A stretch of 64,000 nt of DNA from contig NC_092606.1 of the NCBI RefSeq assembly GCF_047663525.1, positions 8,306,501 to 8,370,500 of the forward strand, in the 5' to 3' direction. Within the stretch, counting starts at the first letter, position 1. Each line of letters begins with the position of its first letter. The notes beneath the pieces are model-generated. The model saw nothing but the letters and a program-made list of their open reading frames with translations, was not told the origin of the DNA and made no database searches. Of the stretch, positions 1 to 12,254 are shown piece by piece. Origin of the DNA: Anas platyrhynchos (lineage: Eukaryota; Chordata; Aves; Anseriformes; Anatidae). Position numbers and translations under genes: made by a program.

Positions 1-3000
1 GAACAGACGTATTTAGAAGTGGAGGTCAAAGGGGTGGGAAGGGATCATGCTGCTCCTGGATTCGGGCACTGCTATCCGAAACGTGCTTTCATATCTGGTC
101 TGAGCACGCTGATTTAGTCCCCACAAGTCCTCAGGCAGCTCTTTGCATGACTCTACCCTTTCCTGTGCCCTGACAAACGCAGTAGGCACAAATAAACAAA
201 AATGGAAGCTGGCAGATCAGCAAACGCTGCTTTCCAAAGGAACCCCGGATGGAAGCTGCTGTTCCAGCAGCACTCAGCCTTGCCCTGCAGTCAGGCTCAC
301 TCGGTAAGCCTGGAAGTGAACACAGCAATGAGAAAGGGGAGCCAGTGGAAAACCAACAGTAATCTGCAATCTTCTCACCTGTCCTTTCCTGTTCCAGCAT
401 CCCCCTTCTAAGGTTCTTAGGTACAAGATTAATTCAGCAATGGACAAAAGCAAATGACAGAAACACAGAGAATACTCTGATGAGGATTAGTGCAAATAGT
501 TTAGAGGATTTAAAGGGAATGTTTTCCTAACAGCATGGAGTTAGTGAGCAAATTCTATCCACATACAAAGACAAATTACTGCCTCTAGCTGCCACCATGC
601 AGACCAAAATCGAATGCAGGTATAAATACCAAAAATCATTGTGAATTGTATCAAGAATTAATCTCGTCCAAAGGAAGCAAGGGCTGTCCTTTTTTAAGCA
701 TACACCGCAGCTGAACCCACCCCTACAGACAACAACTGAGCAGAATTTGTGAAATTCTTTATCAAAGATGCCCTTGAGATCAAAAGTCTAAGAGATCTCA
801 AGAAAAAAAAATAGACTGGTGATACCAAACCTGGCCTGCAGATACCCCATAGACACAAAGGAAGGAACCTGAAAACCATATAGAAGGAGGCTAGAAACTG
901 GCCACGTGGTACCCACACTTTGGAGCATTTTTAGGGAACATTCTGTTAAACAACTCAAGGTGAGGGAGGAGAAGAAATCTCTAGATTTTCTGAGAGCATT
1001 AAGACCATCCAGTGTTGTAGGCGGTCAAACCCCCAGCCTGACGGGCTCGGGAAGGTCTGTGCGCCCCATCCAGCACACTCCAGGCTCCTGTGATGGAGGG
1101 TTATGTGTTTCTCAATGCCCAATTATCCCACAGGCACCCAGAGCAGCTTTCTGTATTAAAGGATCTGCCAGAGGGACAAGACATCAAACACAAGGCCCCC
1201 ACCAGAAAATTCCAGTGCTTGTGTTTGTGTTACACCAGAGCAATGTCAGGCAGCGATGTGAGCTTACCTCCAGCTTGCACCAGTGTGGCCAATGCACAAA
1301 ATTATCCAAACAGAGCAAGCTTTCACCAAAAAACTACTTCTGTTCATTACTTGGGGGAGAACAGAAGGGAGAAACCAACAAGACTACGTCAAGAGATTTA
1401 TGTTGATTTAATGAGAGAGGGAGAGCCCTAATGCCATGTTCGAGGCAGGCGAGCTTACATATTCCTTGTAATTATGGGGAGGCTGCGTCCTACAGAACAA
1501 ATTATGGCATGTCTGCATGCATGTACCAAATGTAGTGGAAAGTCACTTCGGTGCAATTACAGCGAGAACGTGACCCTCGCAGTAAATGAAAGGCCATAAT
1601 TCATTCTGAAGGGCTCAGGCAGGGTCATAAACCTCAAGGCACCATCTCTTCGGCAATTACAAAAGCATTCACACTGCAAATGGGGGAAAAGCACAGAGAG
1701 GGGGCCTCTTAAGCAGCCCTGGTGGTACTGCAGGATTTACTCTAGAGACGAGCAGAGGACCAGAGGCACAGGGAAGCACGCCAGTCAGCAGTGGCGAGAG
1801 CGCTGCAGTGAGGAAAAGAGCTGGAAAGGAATCAAAGCCATCCAAAGGAACGAGGAGCTCTGCAGACCTGAAATTCAACGGATGGACTGACAGAGAGACC
1901 CTAAACAAGACCTGCTTCTTGGTAAGCACTGCGCTTGACGATGACTTAAAAAGAAAGGAAGAAACCCGCTGCACATTCATCCCTTCTGTGTCGCAGACTG
2001 GGAAGTCAAAATACCCAGGCATCTGAGCACCCTGGCTGGTGCTATCCCTCTTTAGCAGTTTTGTCACACTCCCAGCTTTCATACCTCCAACCCCTATATT
2101 AGATTCAAGCAAAGAGAAAATAAGTTTTGATTTCCATGTAATTAAAACATTGCTATTGCTGTACTCAACGCACTCCTGTGTTTCATGATTGTTTCTTTAA
2201 CCCAGTGATAATTTAGTATCAAGCGTGAACAACTTTCCTCATTTGAAAGAGTAAAAGTGAAATAAGAGATCTGCTTGTTGGTTGAAATAAAATTGGGCTT
2301 AAGAACATCTCGGTTGGAGAGCAGACGTGACACTAATAATTATAATGTCCTACGCTGGAGTTTAAGGTGATCGTATTTATCGCACACTCGGTGACTCCTC
2401 TGATCTCAGATGCAGTTATTAACGTGCAGCTCTCACACAGCCTATTTTTCCAGAGCAAACTGCGCAGTTAAATAGAGGAAGTTAAAGCACAGGGAGAAGA
2501 GCTGACTTGACTGGAGTCAGCCAGAAGGCTCAGGGGCAGACCCAAAACTAAAACCCAGTTCTTCAACCCAGCAGGAAAGAGCACGGCCCACTCCTCCCAC
2601 CGATGCTATCCCATTTCTGCAAGTTCAAGCCAGAACAGGAGAGGCACCGATATCCCTCTTTAGACAGGCACAACCACTGCACTTTGCTCCCAGCACTGAT
2701 CAGCACCTGAAGAAGGATCCTAGATGGCACCAGGAGATAGCTTAACCAGTAAATGCTCTCAGGGAAACCATCGAGCAAGCAGGACCACGAAGCTGCCACA
2801 TCATCTGGGAAAATAACAGCCTTCAGCCGTGGCCTTTCAGCAACAAACTCGTCCGATGTGCTGTCAGGGCTCCCCCCCGAGAAATGCCGAACCGCTGGCT
2901 GAAAGGTCAGGGAACAGCTCCCTGCAGAACAGTCCCTGGCAGGAGTCACAAAAAGGGTTTTAAACGCTCAAAAAGATTCGCTTTCACGAGCTCCAGGAGC

Positions 3001-6000
3001 TTCTCCTGAAAACAAGTGCTTTATCACCTAATGTAAGAGGGGCTAGGAGTAGAGGTGCTATGCAGAAATAAGGAAGGACCCAAAGTGACACGGATTCCCA
3101 GATCCCTTGAAATCACAAAGACACAGCTCTCTCTCTGCAGTCCACCTGCTTTACCTTCCCTAAAAAAACAGACACAATGCAGCTGAAAGGAGAAACATTA
3201 GGGACGTGAACTTCCACGCATTTGGAAGTGAATGTTCACTTCTCACCTCCCACCTGCTTCCAAGGTTTCCAGACACCACATGCCATTTCACTTCAGCATC
3301 ATGCTAGCCTGCTTTTTGGGAGCCCAGCTACTCAATGTTTTCCAAGAATGAGGCCGTTCAGAGGATTTTTCAAGCCATCTCCCAGACTAAGCCTCTTCCC
3401 ATTGCTAGTCACTTCTGCAAACCAGCTGCTGTTACTTGGTGGCGCACTGTGACAGTGCCAGTAATCCAGAAAGATCCTTCAGAAACAAAAAATTGCCACA
3501 AAACCTACCCATTTTCTGTTCTGTGAAACAGAGGGTTTAGTGTGTGTGCACAAATGCAAGAAAAATGTGTGCAGGAAAACTGCATTCATGCAAGATGTTT
3601 CCATTCATGTGTATTAAAAAAAAATAGCATTTCACAAGCTTGTGCTCAAGGACACAAGCCCTCTCCTGGCTGAGCAGCAGTAAAGAAAAACCATTCCCTC
3701 TATACACATCACACCTGGATCCCTGTCTCCTTTCTTACAGCTTTCTCGGAAACAGTTAGGACCTGTCCAGGTGCCCACTAGAAGCAGCACTGATCCTACA
3801 CAAAGCAGCAATTCCTGCCTCCTCACCAAGGCTTCTGAAGAGCAAGACCACACGCAGAACACATTAGGAGGAGCCAAGCCACCCCAGCGGTGCAAACCCT
3901 TAGCATCAGAGCATTATTAACCCCTGTCATTTCTCACAGTCCATCCTTTACCCTGAACGTGTTCATGATGTGTCTTTTACACGTGATGCAGGCACCAGCT
4001 GCACACATTTTACCATCATGTCACAGACCAGCACCAATTTGAATTGGGTTTGGCAATTTTGGAAGCTGCCACAACAACACTGCTACCAGGAATCTCAAAG
4101 AGGCTTCTCTGCATTTTCTCAGTGCCAAATCAAGCCTGCTGTGTTCACGACAGCCCTGCAAAAGAGCCAAGTGTCATCAGCGCTTCACAAGCGGACAGAA
4201 ATAGCAGAACACCCAAGGGGCCCAGCTACCAAACTCCGGTCCAGTTCAGAAGAGAAAGCTCCCACCACCACCACGCACAGCCTCTGAAATGAGAATGTGT
4301 CAGAATATTCCCAGGCAGTGACAGCTTTTTATTAAGGAGGGAGAGGAATGCTGCAGCCCAGCCATGCCCTAGGAGCCGCTCGGTTGCTCTGAGTAGAGCA
4401 TTTACTCCTTAAGTTCAGTAAAAACAAAACAAAAAAAAGGCCATAAAATAGTACAAAAAATAAATATAAGTCTGTTCAAGCAAGGATAGTAGATACATAC
4501 ATACACTCCCACATTTATCTATCAACCATATAACCAAATGAGGCAGAAAGACTCATTATCAGTCCACGTGGGAGAAGAGAACAAACAAAAACTAACTGTA
4601 GTGCTGACCCTGTGGTTTTCTGGCAGTTTTGTTTATTTCTTTCTTATCCAGAACGATTACACAAAATGCCATTCAGTATCAATGGTCAAGATTTCTCTCT
4701 GAGACAGTAAACGTGCTCCCTGCAGTAACTGAGATGTGCTGCTAATTGCCAGATGTGCTCACCTCCCTTTTTGGGAAGCTAAAAAGGAGAGCAAGTTGGC
4801 TGGGTTACACAACCTACCTTTACCCTTTTCAGTAAAGGACAAGACACGCAGCCCGACTGCTTTAAATGGCAAGCAACGGATTAACCCCTGCCAATTCAGC
4901 CACTGTCTTCTTATTGAAGCTTTCTTATTGAAAACCTAGCACGGGGTAGCCATGTAGGTCGAACAGCAGCTCTCCTCGGTCTCCGTCCTGCTGAGCTGGA
5001 TGGAGGGGAATGGACCAAGATGTCTTTGATTCACTGCAGTTGTGGAAGAGAAAAGCCACAGAGAAACAAGCCTTTGTGGCGATTATGTCTGCAATGTTGA
5101 AGAGACAAAGGCACGACCTAAATTCATGGTAAAAAAATAACACACCACTGTTAATAGGAAGACACTCGATTCTTATGCAATGAGAAATGCTTTTCTCAGT
5201 CCCACGTGTTTTAGGAAGCCGGCTGGAGGTGGCTTTGTGAGTGAGTGAAAAAAGATATCACACAAACACATTCCCATGAGAAAAGACACTGAAACCAGCA
5301 GTCACCCACTGCCATCAGCAGAGGAGCAAGAACAGGAGGGTGTGCTCACCCTGCAGCACCCCAAAGGGGGTCTGAGGGTTCACGTTTGGCAGCTGATCCT
5401 AAAGCAGCCTGCAGGGGAAAGCTGATTAACCTTCCAAGCTCCCTTGGGTACTTCCAGCTTAAAGAAGAGAGGCACCAAGTTAGCTGGCTGGCCTGGAGCA
5501 CGTAGCAGGACAGTAAGAGTCTCCTGACCCAGGATGGTCCCTGAGCTGCAGCAGTCCTCCCCACACATTTTAACAGACATGGTGAGAAGTTTAAATGCTT
5601 ACCAAAGACACAAAGATGCATTTTCCCCACCCATCATTTTTTTTAAGGGGCACAGTTTTATCAACATGAAGTACGCCACCAGCCTGGCAAGTGCTTCTCT
5701 TTCCTTTTTTATGTATATATAAATAAATAAAGGGCATATAAATACACACACAGAGAGAACCTTAGAAAATGACAAGTTTTTGCAACTCAAACTTATTTTT
5801 AGGACTGAAGAAGCGTCAGGAGCTTTAGCGCTATCATCATTTCACTGCTCTTGGAAGTCCAGGAGACAAAAATATACAGGTGGCATCACACCACACAGGC
5901 TACTGGCATTTCAGAGCACTGATATCTCCCCTCTGGCATACACACGACAGCAGCAAGGCTGCTGGATAACCTGACCTGCCAGCACATTTGATTCAGTGAA

Positions 6001-7740
6001 GGAATACATTATAAAACAGCAGCTCGCAGTATGTAATCCTCAGCATTAAGACTATTCTCCAACCACAGGGATACGGCAAAAAAATAAATGCACTTCTGAA
6101 AATTCTCACCTACCAAGGCCTGTGAGACCGCAATCACATGGATCACACGCTGCATTAGCGACAAATGCTACCAGGAAAGCTGGGCTAAAAAAACATATGC
6201 CAAGAATATGGGAAATTCTAAACGAGCCTTTTTTTTTGAATTGTAAAAAATAGTCAAACTATGAAATAAATTCCTCGGCTATGTGCCATTTGTTGCGTGT
6301 TAAAAAACAAGAAAACACAGCACGCTGCAGCTAACAGGTCTCCTGGTTATAGGAGAGTAACTTGTCATTTATTACTACAGGGCAGGGTGTCCAGAGCACC
6401 ACAGCAGAAGTCTCTTCCAATTACTGTCAAAGCTTTTGTGAAAAGAGAACTAACAGCATGCAAAGCCACGAAGCAAGTGCTAATCTACCCCCATTTCTAC
6501 TCCTACAGTTCCCCTATTTTTGTGTTTACGTTGGGTGTGGGATGGAGAGAACAGCTCCAACAGCACAGCACTGTTTTGAAAGGGCTTGCTTTCATTCCTC
6601 TGCCACATTCGCTCTTTGCATTTTGCCATTTATGAGCCTGTAAGCTACAGATCTGTTTGATAACGGTTTGGCAGGCAGAGTCCAAGTTAGGAACACCCCA
6701 GAAAGTTATTCAAAAGGATAAATTATGAAAGTTAAAGGAGAAAAACCTTTAAAAGAGATGAGCATGGTGCTCCCTGCTCCGTACAGCAGGTTTGCAGCAG
6801 GCAGTGCAGAAGCAAGAGCAGTTCCATACATATTGCGAGGTATACACAAGCTTTCTGTTGTACCTTGGCACGTTATAAACAGAATTATAAAAGATTTGGA
6901 TAACCCACTGAGCCCTGCAAAGCTGTGGACATGAAGGAAGTGTCATGACCAGTATTTAATGGAGGAGTTTAACTTGTGACTTAACTTAAAAGCCTGGACT
7001 TTCACACAGCCTGTTGACCTCAAAAGGATCAAACTGCAAATTCTCTAGGGAAGGCAAGAGGAGGGGAAAAAAAAGGGACTCTTTCCCTCTTTCCTAAGTT
7101 AAGGACAAACAAAACAAGTATCCTCCAAGAGCATTAACCAGTATTCTCGCTGAAGAAGTATCAAATGCCAAACATTTACTTAAAACATACAAAGGCTTTA
7201 GGCATAGCAAAATAAAACCAGAGACAACTAAGAAAGCTCTAGTTTCCCTCAGTCCCCAAGCTGTAACTGCAGCACTCTGCACGTGGCACACGCAGACGTG
7301 TTTCATGTGTTTCAGTTGCAAGGGGACGGGAAGATAAGGCAAAGCCCTGACTGTGGCTTTAAAAAGCTATTTTTGAGAACAAACATTAATGTTAAACAGC
7401 CACAGCACTGCCAGAACGATGCACATAAAAGCAGTGGGGCTGAGATTGCAGCTAGCTGCAAGGTTTCAAAGTGCAAAGCACTGACCCCTTCTGGGATAAA
7501 AGGGACTTGGCACAGCGTGGCTGCTGGGTTTGGATGTGCCAACCGCCCATGCAAGGACACACGAGCATCTCCACAACTATTTCTTGATTTAAAAACATGC
7601 TGAACAGTCAACCTCCCAAGGCAGCCTCGTAAATTGGACATCTACCTCCACCCCAAACCTAACCCTGTGGTCCCTTCTGGTGCTGAGCACCACAGTGTCA
7701 CCAGGAGAAATCCTGTGTAGAGCTCCTGCCGGCAGGGCCT
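1..7740. other. no gene recognised
   Basis: The stretch is A+T-moderate single-copy-looking sequence with only short chance frames. None has a family I recognise or a conserved splice structure. A 59-nt candidate minus-strand exon at 5350-5408 is discussed under findings. It could be intergenic or intronic. Confidence 0.5.
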
Positions 7741-8180
7741 GTGCAGGGCCTATGAGGCTGGTGAAGGTTCTGGAGCAAAAGTCCTGTGAGGGGCGGCTGA
7801 GGGCACTGGGGGGGTTTGGTCTGGGGAAGGGGAGGCTCAGGGGAGGCCTCATTGCTCTCTGCAACTGCCTGAAAGAAAGGGGTGGGGAGCTGGGGGTCGG
7901 CCTCTCCTCACAGATAACTGCTGATAAGACTAGAAGGAATGGCCTCAGGTTGTGCCAGGGGAGGTTCAGGTTGGAAATGAGGAGACATTTCTGTTCAGGA
8001 AGAGCAGTCAGGCACTGGGACGGGTTGCCCAGGGAGGTGGTGGAGTCACCGTCCCTGGGGGTATTCAAGGGAAGGTTGGACGTGGTGCTTGGGGACATGG
8101 CTCAGTGGGTGATGGTGGTGGTCGGGGGATGGTTGGACCAGAGGATCTTGGAGGCCTTTTCCAACCTTAATGATTCTGTG
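7741..8180 (+). mobile_element. CR1 LINE fragment (3' end)
   Basis: Diagnostic CR1 3'-UTR phrases occur in order: cctcattgctctctgcaact, gaatggcctcaggttgtgcc, aggttcaggttggaaatgag, gttgcccagggaggtggtgg, and the terminal block gatcttggaggccttttcca followed by accttaatgattctgtg. CR1 is the main LINE of birds and reptiles and is usually 5'-truncated, as here. It has no reverse transcriptase frame. The left boundary is approximate. Confidence 0.93.
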
Positions 8181-11100
8181 TGCAGAGCAGGCCCAGTGAC
8201 AGCCCCCACAGGCCAGCCATGTTATCCGGGAATGCCCAGGCTCCTGAGGCCTTCCAGCAGTCACAGCCAGCTCACGCTGGCCCGGAAAGACCACGAAAAT
8301 CTATCCTGCATGATCATCTTGCTCAGGAGCTGAATTCAATATTCCCTGCTACAGCCCAGTGCCTCCAGACTAATCAATCAGCTCTTTCAAGACATTCCCT
8401 CGGCCAGCCTTGCCAAGGCCTGATATTGCTGTCGGTGACAGGGGAACGTGAGCAGGATCCAACGTGGCAGGCACCGAAGTCGTCTCACCAGACACCAGTT
8501 TCCTGGCCTGTAAACCTGCCCTCCTGCCTCCAGACATGGCCAAGGCAGAATAATGAAATAGAAGCAAACACAGACCAAAATCCCCTGCCCACCAGCCCCT
8601 GCCCTTGTTCCCACACCCTCCCTGTGCACCAAACACCCCCTGCAATGCTCTGGACCGGGAAGGAATTTCCTCCTCGCCCTCCCTTGCTCTGGCCTTGCCA
8701 AAAAAGCAGCAAAGAGGAGATTTACAAACCCAAGAACAAGATTTTCCAGCCAAAAAGTGATCACAACAAATGGTATTTTACAGTTTAAATTAAGTTCCTG
8801 TGACAAATGGATGAGAAAAAGTTTGCAAGGCTAGTTAATTACAATATGTAAAGCATTTATGTGGCATCTAAATCATATTTTACAACCTTGGATGACAGAG
8901 GCAATCTTACTCAGTGTACTCCCACCAAACATCCTAGCTCATCAGGCTCTTGCAGTTTTCGGTGTTTTAGAATAAACCGTTCTGCACTGCAAACCAGTTT
9001 CATCCCAAGTAGATTGCACCTGTTCCTCTCTCCTAGTAAAAAAGCAGATTTCCACAGATACAGCAGGATGCTTTCCATCCAGGAAGCTTTAAATAACTCA
9101 CAACAGCTTGCATATTAGCACGTTTAAAAATAATTGTCACACATGAGACACATTTTGCTTATCTACCAGATGTAGATTATCTGTTAAGGCCTTCTTGAGC
9201 GCAAGAAATTATCAATGAGCTTTGTTTTTTCATGCCTCATTTTTAATGTTAACTTTTATTTCTTAACCCTCAAAACAGCCAACATCCTTCTCTCTAGCCA
9301 ACTTCTAAACAAGCTAAGCAGTAGTTTGCAAATGCAAGGCGTTGTGCATCCTTACGGCAGCTGGAACATACAGCCCCAGTAATTCCCAGTGCAGGCCAGC
9401 CTTCCTGTCACTACCTCCAGCACCAGTGACTGAGAGGTGCTGGAAATCTCTTGCCAAAATGCAAGTAGGGGAAAACCAAATGCACAGGGTGTTGGTGCTA
9501 CACTCAAGTCTTCATCCCTGCTTTGGAAGTTCTACTTTTGGATTTGAGGTTTCACTACTTTGCTTGTTGAGAAAGAATAAAAACTCCCTGGAAGACAGCA
9601 ACTGAGACAACACTGACTGTGAAGAAATCCCATCACTCTACCCCTCCTGCTGACTCCCCACCTCCTCTTTTTAATTTTTATTATCCTTCACACCCTTCTT
9701 CACCCATGGCTCAGCTGTCCTGCTTTAAGCAGCAGAAAGGAAAAGTCAAGAAATCTATACAAGTCCATGACTATTCCCAAGGCTCTGAGCAGCAGCTGTC
9801 GCATCGATCAGACGGGCTGTTAACTTCATTCTGCTGCTACCGAGTGCTTGTCTACACTACAGAAAGTTTTATCACATTAGCTATGCTGGCATATCCTCCT
9901 CCTTCACAGCATGGAAGCAGTTATTCCAAGACACGAGCGCTTTAAACCACCACCACTCAATCTGGCCGAAAACACGGGATGAGCTAAATCCCACAGAAAC
10001 CACTTTATGCAATACAGCTGCACCTACACTTACCGTTAGGTCAGCCTGAGACCTACAGGTAAGAACAGCAGAAAGCCAAGGACTGGCACTCAGGATGCTG
10101 GAGAAGCCTGCCTGCAGAGCTGGGAATATGTGCAGGGTTCATGTCCATACAGGTTTCTTCATGCCCTAAAACATCATTACTTAATTTGTTTAAGCAAGGA
10201 CTCTGCAAATCACCGGCAAGTGTGCTCTCCGCTGCAAGAGGAGGGGATTTTCTCCAAGCTTGGTTCCTCTGCAAACAGTGGTTTGGAGGATGCTCTTGTC
10301 AGGGTAAAAGCCTAACGAGAGGAACCCACTTCCAAGAACCTGCTCGGGACTAGGGTTGCAATGGGGCATTTGTGCTCGTTTCAGCCTGCTGCTTGTTTCA
10401 GCACCATTCTGCTGGCAGCCAGGACAGAAGAAAAGAACAAATAAAAATAAAAGCTCCCTCCCACATTCACCACAATCTAGCATGAACTAGTGACAGAAAT
10501 AAGACGTTACCAGATTTTAAAGGCAATAAAGATGAGGCAGTACACGTGGGGAGAAGATCTGGCACTGCAATTTTTCAGAGGCTATCTGTTTGCTAAATGC
10601 TGTGCTTCACTGGCAGGCTTTCTGCCTGAGATGAAGGGTCTGGAGGACGTTCAGGCAGTCAAAACCAAGAACATGCCGTATAACACACCAAGCTCGTGGG
10701 CCAGGCCTGGCTGAAGGCAGTAGACACCAGCTTTGATTGTTTCATTCAGACACAGCAAAGACACAGCCAGTGAACATTCAGGGCTGGGAAAGACATTATA
10801 TACCTGTGCTCTTTTTTTGTTACCAGAGGCCAACTGGCAGCTCCTCAGGGGGCAGCGATCCATACGGACCGATCCATATATCGGTCTGCTGCTTTGGTGG
10901 ACGCAGAGATTCATTTCTCCCCGGGGTAGCTGCTTACCATATATCAGAAGGGCCAATCAGTCTTAATGTTTCCCTCAAAAAAAAGTCAATACCTTATTAT
11001 CCTAAACTCTTGGAAAATAAAAAGATGCCATAATTAAGTGAGCTGCATGAGAACACAAGATAAATCGGTAGCAGAATGCAGATTAGCATCCATGAGCAGT

Positions 11101-12215
11101 GATGTTTTCTTGCGCTATCCATAATGCCCAATTACAGGAATATAACTGGTGAGGAATATTGGTACCACTGGATGTACTGAGATCACAAGAGGAAAGAACA
11201 CCAATGGATCCTGGGCAATGCATCCAAGCCTCTCCCTTCCCACTTCAAAACAACAAAAAAAAGAGTAAAAAATATAAATAATAATAATAAAAATCTGGAA
11301 ATATGCACCTTTCCCTCTCCACTTCCAAATACAATTCTCTCCAAAATTAAAAACAAAGTCACACTTAAAAAAAAAAAAAAGATAATAATGATTTGGTTTC
11401 TTGGTATGGCCCTGTTTATTCTGGAGCATTTCCACTTTGCTTTTACAAGCTCCTCGCTCTAAACACCAGAGAAAAAACAACACCCTTTTGTAAAGAAATG
11501 AAAGCAAAGATTCTCACAGAACATCCCAGTAGCTAAGGCTCAAAGAACAGTGCCAAAGATGAGACACCTCTTGGAGAATCAGTACTGGGGGCACCATCCT
11601 TTCTCTTGACATTGATTTTCTTCTTCAAAAATACCCCTTCCCCAAAATTTTCATTTTGTCACTGTGGATTATACCCACATACACACGGGATTCTCAAACA
11701 CCAAGAGGCTGCACTGACACCTCAAGTTACTTGCATGCATTTGTAAGACCAAAACCAAAATTGCTCCTGCCAGTTCCCTGACCTAGCTGCTCCTCCCAAC
11801 ACTTCCGAAGCCAGATGTCTCCTCTGCACAACAAAGCCAATTTTCCTCAATTCAGGAGGGACACGCAATAGGATTTTCTTTAGGCTATTCAAAAGGCAGC
11901 TACTGCATAATGCAGCCTATTTAAGGAGATTTTGTTAAAGTCAAATTTAATAATTTAGGAGATTTAAGAGCAGTATGTGTTTGAAAAAAGCTCAAATTGC
12001 CTAGGCACTGTGTGCCTTTTAGCTGCAGTCCCTGATTCACCAGACCAGTCTTAATGTTGCAGGGATGAAGGTTATCATCTTTCGAGAACATTTATCAGCA
12101 AATAATGAGAAATTAGAATTCCAAGTCACTCAAATGTCAACTACTGAAGTTTAGCTTTCAAACAGTAAAAAAAAAAAAAGTACACATCAGTAAAATTGTT
12201 AGCTTGGAACACCGA

Positions 12216-12254
12216 AATAAACAGCATTGCTAAGCAAAAAAAAAAAAAAAAAAG
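12216..12254 (+). repeat. AATAAA followed by A19 tract
   Basis: AATAAA at 12216-12221 is followed 14 nt later by 19 adenines (12236-12254). This spacing is that of the end of a polyadenylated mRNA, so the tract may be the tail of an old retrocopy. No parent gene was recognised upstream. Confidence 0.5.

Noticed and set aside
906-1406. 166-codon plus-strand open frame
   Set aside because: It shows no similarity I recognise, no Kozak support, and no adjacent exons.
7680-8333. 217-codon plus-strand open frame
   Set aside because: It lies across the CR1 3' region, which is non-coding in the element, and has no reverse transcriptase motif. The frame is a by-product of G-rich repeat sequence.
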